Below, in pieces: positions 6,811 through 15,189 of a stretch of 64,000 nucleotides of DNA. Within the stretch, counting starts at the first letter, position 1, and every line of letters starts with the position of its first letter. Below the pieces are notes generated by a model, which did not search any database, was not told where the DNA came from, and saw only the letters and a list, made by a program, of their open reading frames with translations. Made by a program: the position numbers and the translations under genes. Source of the DNA: DASVCS01 sp036381495 (GTDB lineage Bacteria; Gemmatimonadota; Gemmatimonadetes; Longimicrobiales; RSA9); NCBI GenBank assembly GCA_036381495.1, contig DASVCS010000135.1:207474-271473 (forward strand), given 5' to 3'.

Positions 6811-7983
6811 TCATGGTGTCCGGATCGTGACGACCGCGTTCATCCCTGGCCGCAGGATGGCGGCGGTGTCCTGCGGTTGGATGAGGCGGATGCGGACCGG
6901 GATCCACTGGACGACCTTGGTGAAGTTGCCGGTCGCGTTGTCGGGGGGGAGGAGCGCGAACTCGGAGCCGGTGGCGGCGCTGAGGCTTTCGACGCGCCCG
7001 GGGAAGCTCCGGCCGGGGTAGGCATCGACTTCGACTTCTGCGGTTGCGCCGGGGTGGACCTCGCGGATCTCGGTTTCCTTGAGGTTGGCGACGACCCAGA
7101 TGTCGTCGAGGGGGACGACGCTCATGAGCGGTTGGCCGGGCTGCACGAGCTGTCCCTGTTCGACGCTCACGCGGCTCACGACGCCGGAGACGGGCGCGGT
7201 GATGCGCGTGTAGGAGAGCTGGAGCGCGGCCTGGTCGCGGGCGGCGCGGGCGGCGGTGACGCGGGCGCGGGCGGCGTCGAGGCCGGCGGCGGCGACTTCG
7301 ACCTCCTGTGCGGCGGCGCGGGCGTTGCGCTCGGCGGCGGTGAGCTGTGCGCGCGCGATCTGGGCGGCGGCCTCGGCGGCATCCAACTGCTGGCGGCTGA
7401 CGATGGCATCGGCGGCGAGCGGTCGATAGCGTTGGAGGTCGGCCTGGGCGCGTTCGAAGTCGCTGCGAGCGCGGGCCACGGCGGCGTCGGCGGCGGCGGC
7501 CGCGGCGCGGGCGGCGGCCAGACGCGCCTGTGCCTGGCCGGACTGCCCCTCCTGACCCGCATCCGCGAGCGCCGCGACCAGTTCGGCTTCGGCTGCGGCC
7601 AGCCGCGCGCGTGCGTCGCGGTCGTCGAGGACGACGAGGGTCTCTCCGGCGCGGACCCGCTGATTGTCCTCGACGTGGATCGTCGTCACGTACCCGGCCA
7701 CACGCGCGAGGACCGGCGTGATGTGTCCTTCGACGTGCGCGTTGTCCGTCGAGACGCGGTGGCGTCCGGTCCACCAGACGCCGAGCCCGATCGCGGCAGC
7801 GGCGAGTACGGCGATGCCGATGAGGGTGTGGGGGCGGCGTCGCCGCGCGTCCTGCCGTGTCGTCGTCGCGTGGGGGGCCGATGCCGGCGGTGCACCGGAA
7901 GTCGTTCTCGCGTCCTCCGCGCCGATCGAGCGCGTCGCCCCGTCCACGGCATCCGCGGCGGGTGGGATCGTTCTTGACGTCAT
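6811..7983 (-). CDS. HlyD/EmrA-type membrane fusion protein
   Basis: 390 aa periplasmic adaptor of a tripartite efflux pump. A Pro/Arg-rich cytoplasmic tail (1-51) is followed by one membrane helix (about 53-72), the first beta-barrel/lipoyl half ('STDNAHVEGHITPVLARVAGYV', typical EmrA), a long Ala-rich coiled-coil hairpin (about 125-265), the second lipoyl half ('ITAPVSGVVSRVSVEQGQLVQ') and a C-terminal barrel ('GMNAVVTI'). It would join the MFS pump (emrB-like) to the TolC-like outer-membrane channel, both encoded just upstream on the same strand, 21 bases from tolC. Translation start ATG 7983 with GAGGG upstream. Confidence 0.92.
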   Translation of the reverse strand: MTSRTIPPAADAVDGATRSIGAEDARTTSGAPPASAPHATTTRQDARRRRPHTLIGIAVLAAAAIGLGVWWTGRHRVSTDNAHVEGHITPVLARVAGYVTTIHVEDNQRVRAGETLVVLDDRDARARLAAAEAELVAALADAGQEGQSGQAQARLAAARAAAAAADAAVARARSDFERAQADLQRYRPLAADAIVSRQQLDAAEAAAQIARAQLTAAERNARAAAQEVEVAAAGLDAARARVTAARAARDQAALQLSYTRITAPVSGVVSRVSVEQGQLVQPGQPLMSVVPLDDIWVVANLKETEIREVHPGATAEVEVDAYPGRSFPGRVESLSAATGSEFALLPPDNATGNFTKVVQWIPVRIRLIQPQDTAAILRPGMNAVVTIRTP

Positions 7984-8004
7984 GAGACCCTCGGGTCCTC
8001 CTGG

Positions 8005-9477
8005 CTAGTGAATGGTGCTGGCGACGCCGGCGGCCCGAGCGAGCTCGATGCGGGCGACGGCGGCGGCGTAATCCGCGTCGATCCGTGCATCCCGCGCCCG
8101 GTTGAGCGTGGCCTGGGCGTCGATCAATTCGATGTTGCCCGCGATTCCGCTGGTGAAGCGCCGGCGCGCCTGTTCGAGTGCCTGACCGGCGAGGTCGAGG
8201 CGTTCGCCGGCGATCGCCTGGCGGTCCTCCGCGGCGTCGAGCGCGACGATCGCGGAGGCGATTTCGGCCTCGATCCGGCGGATGAGGTCGTCCTCGCGGA
8301 CCTCCGCGGCGCGTAGCCGCGCGTCCTGCTCGTTGAGCCGGGCCTTGCGGCCGAGCCCGTCGAGCAGCGGGATCGCCACCTGCACGCCGACCTGGCGTGT
8401 GCCGAGCACATCATCGGCGCGGGGTCCGGTCCAGCCGTAGTCCGCCACGACTTCGACGCGCGGCAGGCGTTCCGCGCGGATCGCCGCGCGCGCATCGCGG
8501 AAGCCCGCCTCGCGGGCCGCCTGGGCGCGCAGCTCCGGCCGGCGGCGCCGCGCCAGCGCGAGCGCGGCATCCTGCCGTGCGTCGGCGTCCGAGGCGCCGA
8601 GCGCCGGGCCCAGTGAATCGGTGAAGGTGAAGCGGACCATGGGGTCGAGCCCGAGTGCCCGGGCCAGCGCGATCTCGGAGCGTCGCGCCTGCGACTCCGC
8701 CTCACGGACGCGCGACCGGGCGGCGGCCTCTTCGCTCCGCGCGCGGATCACGTCGAGCGCGGTGGCGACGCCTGCGTCGAGCTGCGCTCGGGCAAGCTCG
8801 CGGAGCTGACTCGCCAGGTCCGCATCCGCGCGTCGCGCGGAGAGTCGCGCTGCGTCGCGGATCGCGGTCAGGTACGCGACCGCCGCACCGTACGCGGCCG
8901 CCTCGACGGCCACGGCCGCCTCCGCCTCGGCGGCATCCAGCCCCGCACCGGCCGCGCCCAGCCGCTTCCACGCAGCCAGATCCAACAACGGCTGCCGCAG
9001 GTGCACCCGCGCATCGTAGATCGAGAAGGGGCCGATCAGGTCCGGAATCGGCGGCTGGCCCGGAAACGCGGGGAACTCGAAGCCGAAGGCGTGCCGATTG
9101 AGCGTTTGGTCCACGATCCCGCCCGTGGCGGCGATTGCCGGCAGGAGCGCAGCCCGCGCCTGGCGGCTCCGCGCATCCATCTCATCCACCCGGAGCCGCG
9201 CCAGCGCGACCGCGGGCGCATCCGCCGCGCGCATGACCGCATCGCGCAGTGAGAGCACGACCACCTCCGCCCCCGGCACCTCCGGACGCTCGCTCCGTCG
9301 CGACGCCTCCGCAGCCGCCATACGCGCCGTATCGGACGACGTCGTCCGCCTCCCCGCCCGCGCCATCACCGCCGCCGCGGCCCTCCGCGTCTGGGCCGGC
9401 GCGACACCCGGGACCGCCAGCGCCGCGGCCAACACCAGCGCCACCGTGAAATCGTGTATCCGTCGTCTCTCGATCAT
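8005..9477 (-). CDS. TolC-family outer-membrane efflux protein
   Basis: 490 aa with a signal peptide (about 1-28, ending VAPAQ) and the two repeated helical OEP halves of TolC. The periplasmic coiled coils are very rich in Ala/Arg/Glu ('ARAQLDAGVATALDVIRARSEEAAARSRV' region and 'ARRRFTSGIAGNIELIDAQATLNRARDARI' region, the standard end-of-repeat pattern). It would form the exit duct for the EmrAB-like pump encoded by the flanking genes. It follows emrB by about 280 bases that hold the repeat arrays, and ends 21 bases before hlyD. Confidence 0.9.
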   Translation of the reverse strand: MIERRRIHDFTVALVLAAALAVPGVAPAQTRRAAAAVMARAGRRTTSSDTARMAAAEASRRSERPEVPGAEVVVLSLRDAVMRAADAPAVALARLRVDEMDARSRQARAALLPAIAATGGIVDQTLNRHAFGFEFPAFPGQPPIPDLIGPFSIYDARVHLRQPLLDLAAWKRLGAAGAGLDAAEAEAAVAVEAAAYGAAVAYLTAIRDAARLSARRADADLASQLRELARAQLDAGVATALDVIRARSEEAAARSRVREAESQARRSEIALARALGLDPMVRFTFTDSLGPALGASDADARQDAALALARRRRPELRAQAAREAGFRDARAAIRAERLPRVEVVADYGWTGPRADDVLGTRQVGVQVAIPLLDGLGRKARLNEQDARLRAAEVREDDLIRRIEAEIASAIVALDAAEDRQAIAGERLDLAGQALEQARRRFTSGIAGNIELIDAQATLNRARDARIDADYAAAVARIELARAAGVASTIH

Positions 9478-9592
9478 GGTATTCTCAGGAAATCAGGCCG
9501 GGGCTCCTGCCTCCGGCCGCCTTTCGTGCGCGTGCGCGTGCGCGTGCGATGCGGGTGCGCGTCCCGCTCCCGCTCCCGTCGGCGCCGCAGAG

Positions 9593-9634
9593 GCGCCGCC
9601 CCCGTAAACGTAAACGTTCCCGCTCCCGCTCCCG
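9593..9634. repeat. 42-bp dispersed repeat, copy 1
   Basis: Identical over 42 bases to 22908-22949. It contains GTAAACGTAAACGTT and a run of CCCGCT units (G-rich on the minus strand, the coding strand of emrB and tolC). A further CCCGCT/CCCGTT run follows. Confidence 0.9.
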
Positions 9635-9694
9635 CTCCCGTTCCCGGCCGTTCCCGGGCCGTCCTCCCCACCACCGCACCCCCTCCCGGGCCAT

Positions 9695-9760
9695 CCCCAG
9701 CCCCAGCCCTAGCCCTAGCCCTAGCCCTAGCCCTAGCCCTAGCCCTAGCCCTAGCCCTAG
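9695..9760. repeat. telomere-like hexamer array (CCCTAG)9 plus two CCCCAG
   Basis: Eleven perfect tandem hexamers: two CCCCAG (9695-9706) then nine CCCTAG (9707-9760). On the minus strand, which is the mRNA strand for emrB and tolC, it reads GGGCTA repeated, able to form G-quadruplexes. The first unit supplies the TAG stop codon (9759-9757) of emrB. The repeat-unit differs by one base from the human telomere repeat, but this is an interior chromosomal site. Confidence 0.97.
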
Positions 9761-11322
9761 CCCTCCCCAACCACCTCGATCGGCCCCGCCTCCCGCGAGC
9801 CCCGCGACAGAAACAGCACCATGGGCACGGCGAGGAGGAAGAGGACGGCGACGAGCATGAAGATGCGGTTGTACGCGAGGACCGCGGCCTGGCGACCGAT
9901 TTCGAGGTCGAGGAGCCGGAGCGCGCGCCGGGAGGCCGTCCAGCCGTCCACGCCGGCCGCGCGCATGCCGGCGGTGACCATCGCCATCCAGTGTTGCGAC
10001 GTCGCGTCGAACGGCGTGACATGGGCCGCGAGGATGGCGTGAAAGCGCGCCTGGCCGCGGGTCAGTTCCGTGGCCGCCAGCGCGATCCCCACGCTGCCGA
10101 AGACCTGCCGGACCACGTTGTAGAGCCCCGTCGCCGCCGTCATCTTCGGGCGCTCGATCTGTGCCAGTGCGGCCGTGCTGAGCGCGACGAAGATCAGGCT
10201 GAAGCCCACGCCCTGCCAGAGCTGGGGGAAGAAGATGTCCCAGAAGCCGACGTCGAGCGACAGGCGACCCAGGTCCCAGAACGAGTAGGCGCTGACGGCC
10301 AGCCCCGCGCCGACCAACGTGCGGGGGCCGACCGCGTTGTAGAGCCGTCCGGCGACCGGCATCAGCACGGCCATCGCGAGGCTGCGTGGCATGAGTGCGA
10401 GCCCCGAGTCCATGGCCGAGTAGCCGAGCAGGCGTTGCAGGAAGAGCGGCAGCAGGAACAGCGTCCCGAACAGTCCCATCCCGAGTACGCCGCCGAGCGC
10501 CGTCGCCGAGGTGAACGCGCCGTTCTTCAGGATCCGCAGGTCCACGGCGGGACGATCGGCCACCAGCTCCCGCCAGACGAAGCACGCGAGCCCGACCGTC
10601 GCGACGACGGCGAGCGCCGTGATCATCGTGGATTCGAACCAGTCCTCGCGCTCTCCGCTCTCGAGCATGAGCTGGAGTGCGCCGAGCCCGACCGTCAGCA
10701 GCCCGACCCCGAGGAAGTCGATCTTCCCGGTGTCCCGCACCAGGTACGGCGGATCTTCGATGTTGCGGGTGACCAGCAGGACGTTGAGTACGCCGATCGG
10801 GATGTTGATGTAGAAGACCCACGGCCAGGTGTACTGGTCCGTGATCCACCCGCCGAGCGTCGGGCCGATCGCCGGCGCCAGCACCACGCCCATCCCGTAC
10901 AGCCCCATCGCCATCCCCTGCTCCTCGGCGGGAAAGGCCTCCCGCAGGATGGCTTGCGAGACCGTGATCAACACCCCGCCACCAACCCCCTGGAGCACCC
11001 GGAACAGCACCATCACCGGCAGGCTCCGCGCCATCCCGCACGCCATCGAGCTGACCGTGAAGAGAATGACGCTGGCGAGGTAGAACCGCTTCCGCCCGAA
11101 CCTCGCGCTCAGGAGCGCCGTGATCGGCATCAGGATGACGCTCGAGAGCAGGTAGCCCGAGACCACCCACGTGATCTGCTCGACCGTCGCGCCGAGCGTC
11201 GCCGTCATGTCCGGCAGCGCGACGTTCACGATGCTGGAATCCAACACGGCCATGATCGTTCCCGTCATGACCGTGCCCGCGACCACCCACTTGTTCGACT
11301 CCGCCTCCCCGACCCCCGTCAT
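9757..11322 (-). CDS. EmrB/QacA-type MFS multidrug transporter (DHA2, 14 TM)
   Basis: 521 aa proton-driven drug exporter of the inner membrane. Fourteen helices are predicted; 'MAVLDSSIVNVALPDM' in helix 1 (motif D1), 'LSARFGRKRFYLASVILF' (motif A), 'RVLQGVGGGVL' (motif B) and 'GPTLGGWITDQYTWPWVFYINIPIG' split by the antiporter motif C are all visible. Start ATG 11322 with AGGAGG 10 bases upstream; the frame is open further upstream but that part is the antisense of the marR gene. It sits in the order marR - emrB - tolC - hlyD on one strand, a typical EmrAB-TolC unit. The stop codon is the first unit of the GGGCTA array. Confidence 0.92.
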   Translation of the reverse strand: MTGVGEAESNKWVVAGTVMTGTIMAVLDSSIVNVALPDMTATLGATVEQITWVVSGYLLSSVILMPITALLSARFGRKRFYLASVILFTVSSMACGMARSLPVMVLFRVLQGVGGGVLITVSQAILREAFPAEEQGMAMGLYGMGVVLAPAIGPTLGGWITDQYTWPWVFYINIPIGVLNVLLVTRNIEDPPYLVRDTGKIDFLGVGLLTVGLGALQLMLESGEREDWFESTMITALAVVATVGLACFVWRELVADRPAVDLRILKNGAFTSATALGGVLGMGLFGTLFLLPLFLQRLLGYSAMDSGLALMPRSLAMAVLMPVAGRLYNAVGPRTLVGAGLAVSAYSFWDLGRLSLDVGFWDIFFPQLWQGVGFSLIFVALSTAALAQIERPKMTAATGLYNVVRQVFGSVGIALAATELTRGQARFHAILAAHVTPFDATSQHWMAMVTAGMRAAGVDGWTASRRALRLLDLEIGRQAAVLAYNRIFMLVAVLFLLAVPMVLFLSRGSREAGPIEVVGEG

Positions 11323-11422
11323 CCCCGCTTCGCCTCCTGCCGTCCTTCCGATCGCGTGAACCCGCGCGCCACGCGCCACTCCACCACGAGCGGCTCGCGC
11401 CACCGCCCGCGTGAACCTCGCA

Positions 11423-11944
11423 TCACGCCTCCTCCCCCGCGGCCGAAGCACCGCCGGCGGGCGCCCCCGCCACACCCTCGCTCCAGCACGACGGCCGCAC
11501 CAGCGGCACCAGCAGCGCCATCGCTCGCCGGACCGCCTCCCGCTCCTCCGCGGACAGCGGCGCGAGCCGCTCCGCGATCGTCCGGTGCGCCCCCTCCAGC
11601 ACGGCCTCGAGCTTGCGCCGGCCCGCCGGCAGAACCCGCAGCGCCAGCCGCCGCCGGTCCGCCGGGTCCTGCTCCCGCGCCACCCACCCCCGCGCCACCA
11701 GATCATCCACCAGCTTCGACGTCGTCGGCGCACCCAGCCCCACGTGCTCCGAGACGTCCGACAGCGATGCGCCCGGATGCCACTTCAGGTACCCGAGCGC
11801 CCGCAGAGCCGAGACCGACAGCCCGTCCGGCCGCCGCTTCCGCACCTCGCTCCGCACGATCCGCATCACGAGCAACGTGGCCTCGGCCACGGCCGCCGCG
11901 ACCGCCGCGGCATCGGAATCATTTCGATGATCGAAATGTGTCAT
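11423..11944 (-). CDS. MarR-family regulator of the efflux operon
   Basis: 173 aa with a MarR winged helix ('VSALRALGYLKWHPGASLSDVSEHVGLGAPTTSKLVDDLVARGWV', wing 'DPADRRRLALRVLPAG'). It is the first gene of the efflux block, 100 bases before emrB, so it is the probable ligand-responsive repressor of emrB-tolC-hlyD. The start at ATG 11944 coincides with the predicted transcription start of a TTGCGC/TATTCT promoter, so the mRNA would be leaderless. A perfect 19-bp palindrome lies at codons 3-8 and would be the autoregulatory operator. Confidence 0.88.
   Translation of the reverse strand: MTHFDHRNDSDAAAVAAAVAEATLLVMRIVRSEVRKRRPDGLSVSALRALGYLKWHPGASLSDVSEHVGLGAPTTSKLVDDLVARGWVAREQDPADRRRLALRVLPAGRRKLEAVLEGAHRTIAERLAPLSAEEREAVRRAMALLVPLVRPSCWSEGVAGAPAGGASAAGEEA
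11920..11938 (-). promoter_or_regulatory. 19-bp palindrome, probable MarR operator
   Basis: CATTTCGAT-n-ATCGAAATG with perfect 9-bp arms, typical size and composition for MarR-family operators. It lies 3 bases downstream of the ATG, just past the predicted +1, where bound repressor would block promoter clearance. Confidence 0.75.
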
Positions 11945-11950
11945 CCACGA

Positions 11951-11979
11951 AGAATAGAAGGGCGCCGGCCGGCGCGCAA
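11951..11979 (-). promoter_or_regulatory. promoter of the second marR / efflux operon
   Basis: Minus strand: -35 TTGCGC (11979-11974), 17-base spacer, -10 TATTCT (11956-11951). The expected start point is at or within two bases of the ATG at 11944. The stretch 11980-12189 holds no other gene that I can support. Confidence 0.65.
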
Positions 11980-12189
11980 GGGGTGTAGGGCAGGGGAGGG
12001 GACAGGCGCGGCTGGTGGCGGAACGCCGGACCATGCCGCGGGCGTCGCGGCGGGTTTCCGCCATGGGCAACCCTCCTTGCGCGCGCTCGCGTCGGAAGGA
12101 AGGTTGGGAGCGGCGCGCGCCGGTGCGGTGGTGACTCCGCCGGTGATGGTCCGGGGTCCCGACCGAATCCATCTTCATGGGAGGCCGCG

Positions 12190-13440
12190 ATGATTCGTGC
12201 ACGCCGGACCTGTTCGATCTGGAACCGCGTGGCGGGTGCCCGCATCATCGGTGGCGCTCTAATGCTCGCGGCGTGTGGCGCGGGAGAGCGTGCGGCGGCG
12301 CCGGTGGTCGTCCGGGACAGCGCCGGCATCGCGGTGGTCGAGAATCGCGGAGGCGGGGCGTGGGGGCAGGGTGAGGCGTGGCGGCTCTCGGCGGAGCCGG
12401 TCGTGGACATCGGCGTGCTCGACGGGCCGGCGGCGTACCGGTTGTACGCCGTCCGCGGGGCCGTGCGGCTCTCGGACGGTCGGATCGTGGTGGCGAACGC
12501 GGGCACGCACGAGTTGCGCTTCTACAGTGCCAACGGCGAGCACCTGCGAACGGTGGGCGGCGAGGGCGGCGGGCCGGGCGAGTTCCGGGACATCGGCACG
12601 CTGGATGCGTTCGCTGGTGACTCGCTCCTGGTGTACGACCGGCGGCAGCGGCGGGTCTCGATCTTCGATGCGAGCGGTGCGTTCATCCGTTCGTTTACAC
12701 CCGGCGCGGAGACCGAGTTTCCGACTGTGCGTGCCGTACTCTCCGACGGCTCCCTGCTCGCCTCGCTCGCCGCTTCGTTCGGACCGGGGGGACCCCGGAC
12801 GGGAATCTACCGGCCGGCCCCCGCGTACGTGCGGTACGACGGGAACGGCGCGTTCGTGGACACGGTCGGCGTCTTCCCGTCCGCCCCGGTCTACATCAAG
12901 GCCTTCGACGGAGGGTTCGGCTTCCTGTCGGTACCGTTCGCGCCATCCTCCGAGGTCGTGGCCGGAGGCGGCCACGTCTACTACGGCCCGGGCGACGCCT
13001 ACGAGCTCCGCGTCCATTCGCTCGAGGGCGAGCTCATCCGGCTGATCCGCCGGGACCAGCCGGAACGGCCGGTCACGGCGGCGGACATCGAGCGCTACAC
13101 AGAGGCGGAGCTCGAAGAGGCGGCGAGCGACGACGCGCGACGTCGTCTGGCGCAGTCGCTCCGCGATCTGCCGTTCCCCGAGACGATGGCCGCCTACGGC
13201 GCGCTCGCCGTCGATGGGCTCGGCGACGTCTGGGTCGAGGTCTTCCGCGCGCCCGGCGACGAGCAGCCGCGCCGGGACGTGTTCGACCCCGACGGACGTT
13301 TCCTCGGGACGGTCGAGATGCCGCCGCGGTTCACGGTCCACGAGATCGGCGAGGACTACGTCCTGGGCTCGTGGCAGGATGAGTTCGACGTCGAGCACGT
13401 GCGCATGTACGCCCTGGTGAAGCCGACGACGACATCGTAG
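12190..13440 (+). CDS. six-bladed beta-propeller lipoprotein (paralogue 1)
   Basis: 416 aa. Signal peptide with lipobox L-A-A-C (about residue 29), then the Gemmatimonadota signature 'VVVRDSAGIAVVENRGG' and repeated NHL-like beta-propeller blades (e.g. 'GRIVVANAGTHELRFYSANGEHLRTVGGEGGGPGEFRDIG' region, 'VYDRRQRRVSIFDASGAFIRSF' region). The C-terminus repeats the 'DEFDVEHVRMYAL' block seen in the next gene. Ribosome binding site GGGAGG is 6 bases before ATG. The enzyme or ligand role is unknown; family members are usually large paralogous sets of secreted or lipid-anchored proteins. It lies 78 bases before its paralogue. Confidence 0.87.
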   Translation: MIRARRTCSIWNRVAGARIIGGALMLAACGAGERAAAPVVVRDSAGIAVVENRGGGAWGQGEAWRLSAEPVVDIGVLDGPAAYRLYAVRGAVRLSDGRIVVANAGTHELRFYSANGEHLRTVGGEGGGPGEFRDIGTLDAFAGDSLLVYDRRQRRVSIFDASGAFIRSFTPGAETEFPTVRAVLSDGSLLASLAASFGPGGPRTGIYRPAPAYVRYDGNGAFVDTVGVFPSAPVYIKAFDGGFGFLSVPFAPSSEVVAGGGHVYYGPGDAYELRVHSLEGELIRLIRRDQPERPVTAADIERYTEAELEEAASDDARRRLAQSLRDLPFPETMAAYGALAVDGLGDVWVEVFRAPGDEQPRRDVFDPDGRFLGTVEMPPRFTVHEIGEDYVLGSWQDEFDVEHVRMYALVKPTTTS

Positions 13441-13517
13441 CGAGACCGCTCGAGGGGCGTCGACCATCGACGCGCTCGTTGCGGCGTCCTGCCCCGGACT
13501 CTGCATTGGAGGAGACG

Positions 13518-14744
13518 ATGAGATCCCGCCGACCCCGGCTCTCGGCCGCACTGGCCGCGACGCTCGCCGCGTGGGCGTGCGGCTTCGGCGATGCGCCTGG
13601 TGGCGACGGCCAGACGGTGCGGGACAGCGCGGGCATCCGGATCGTCGAGAACGGCGCGCCGCAATGGCGCGATGGCCGGGCCTGGCGGCTTGCGAGCGCG
13701 CCGGCGCTCGACATCGGCCGGGTCGATGGGCCGGAGGAAACCCAGCTCCATCGCGTCGTCGGCGCCGTGCGGCTCGGTGACGGCACGATCGTGGTCGCGA
13801 ACGCCGGGACGGGCGAGGTGCGCTGGTTCGATGGCGCGGGCGGTTACCTGGCCGGCGCCGGCCGCGAGGGAGGCGGCCCGGGCGAGTTCCGCCGCCTGTC
13901 GTGGATCGGACGGGTGGCCGGCGACTCCGTGTATGCGTGGGATTCGTCGCTCCGCCGACTCTCCGTCTTCCACGCCGGCCGTTTCATCCGGGACGTTCGG
14001 GGTCATCTCCCGGAGGAGCGCGCGTATCCCACCGCACGGGGCGTGCTCCGGGACGGGAGTCTGCTGGTGACGCCGGGTGCGGTGTACGTCCCCGAGGAAC
14101 GGCTCGGCGTGCAGCGGCCGCCGATGCCGCTCTGGATCCTGTCCCGCGCAGGTGAGCCTCTCGTCACGCTCGGCCCGTTCCCCGGCGCTTCGGTGAACCT
14201 GCGGGCGGCGGCCACGCCCGGCGCGTGGATCCGGACGCCGGTGCCGTTCGGCGCCGCGACGCTCGTCGCCGCAGCGGGCGACCGGATCGCGGTCGGAGAC
14301 AATGCGGCGTACGAGGTGCGCTTCTACGCCTCCACGGGAGAGCTCATCGCGAGGATCCGCCGAACGGATGCGACGCCGCGAACCGTCCGGCCGGAGGATC
14401 TCGCTGCCGAGCTCGAGCGGCGTCTCTCCGGGGTTCCCCCGGTGGAGGAGATCCGGGAGGGCATCCGCGCGAGCTTCAGGGAGACGCCCGCGCCGGAGAC
14501 GCTGCCGTACTACCAGGCCCTGGTCGCGGACGGAGAGGGGAACCTGTGGGTACGGCGTTACGCCGCGCCGGCGGAACCCGCCGCCGTCTGGGATGTGTTC
14601 GGCCCCGACGGCCGCTGGCTCGGTCCGGTGTCCACCCCGGACGGGTTCGAGGTCACGGACATCGGCGCCGACTACGTCCTCGGGATCTGGAAGGACGAAC
14701 TCGACGTCGAGCACGTGCGCATGTATCACCTGACCAAACCGTGA
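13518..14744 (+). CDS. six-bladed beta-propeller lipoprotein (paralogue 2)
   Basis: 408 aa, clear paralogue of the preceding gene: signal peptide ending in A-W-A-C, 'TVRDSAGIRIVENGAPQW', blade pattern 'GTIVVANAGTGEVRWFDGAGG', 'GREGGGPGEFRRLSWIG', and the shared tail 'DYVLGIWKDELDVEHVRMYHL'. Start ATG 13518 has GGAGGAG 5 bases upstream; the longer frame from 13479 lacks one. Role unknown. The pair looks like a tandem duplication with strong divergence between blades. Confidence 0.88.
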   Translation: MRSRRPRLSAALAATLAAWACGFGDAPGGDGQTVRDSAGIRIVENGAPQWRDGRAWRLASAPALDIGRVDGPEETQLHRVVGAVRLGDGTIVVANAGTGEVRWFDGAGGYLAGAGREGGGPGEFRRLSWIGRVAGDSVYAWDSSLRRLSVFHAGRFIRDVRGHLPEERAYPTARGVLRDGSLLVTPGAVYVPEERLGVQRPPMPLWILSRAGEPLVTLGPFPGASVNLRAAATPGAWIRTPVPFGAATLVAAAGDRIAVGDNAAYEVRFYASTGELIARIRRTDATPRTVRPEDLAAELERRLSGVPPVEEIREGIRASFRETPAPETLPYYQALVADGEGNLWVRRYAAPAEPAAVWDVFGPDGRWLGPVSTPDGFEVTDIGADYVLGIWKDELDVEHVRMYHLTKP

Positions 14745-14771
14745 CGGCGCACACGCCATCGCCCGCCACGC

Positions 14772-14800
14772 CGCGCCGTCTGGCCTGACGGCCGCGCCGC
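14772..14800 (+). terminator. possible terminator after the propeller genes
   Basis: CGCGCCGTC and GACGGCCGCG form a GC stem with one bulge and a 6-base loop, followed by a C/T-rich run. Weak but well placed. Confidence 0.35.
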
Positions 14801-14890
14801 CCCGCCCCCTCTTCTCGCACGGCCCTTGCACCATGATCCCAGCGGACGGGATGTCCGGGATCGGCTGGGTGTGCGCGCAAAGGAGGGACC

Positions 14891-15097
14891 GTGATCGGAG
14901 CCATTGCCACGCTCGTGGGATACACGCGGAAGCCGAAGGCGACCTTCTTCCTCAAGCATCCGGTCAAGGCGATCCGCATCAAGAAGTTCCAGCACGACGT
15001 GAAGGACACGATCACGTCGCAGCGCTTCATCCTGGGCATCAGCGCCGCGGCGGTTGCACTGCCGCTCGGTTTCTGGCTCGGCAGGAAGCTGATGTAG
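14891..15097 (+). CDS. small membrane protein, unknown
   Basis: 68 aa starting with GTG 14891, preceded by AGGAGGG at 4 bases spacing. A basic N-terminal half (KPKATFFLKHPVKAIRIKKF) is followed by one hydrophobic segment 'FILGISAAAVALPLGFWLG' (about residues 46-64). This gives a tail-anchored single-span topology. I do not recognise a family. Neighbours are propeller lipoproteins and a secreted unknown, so no functional hint. Confidence 0.6.
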   Translation: MIGAIATLVGYTRKPKATFFLKHPVKAIRIKKFQHDVKDTITSQRFILGISAAAVALPLGFWLGRKLM

Positions 15098-15189
15098 CGA
15101 CCCGGGCGCGGGGCGACGACACGGAGGACCAGCCGGCGGCCGGCGCGCCTCAAAGCGCGAGCCGCCGTTCGACATAGATGGGAGGAGTC

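Noticed and set aside
9695..9760. CRISPR array or chromosome-end telomere
   Set aside because: The units are 6-bp with no spacers and no cas genes, and the site is flanked by an intact efflux operon, so it is an internal simple repeat.
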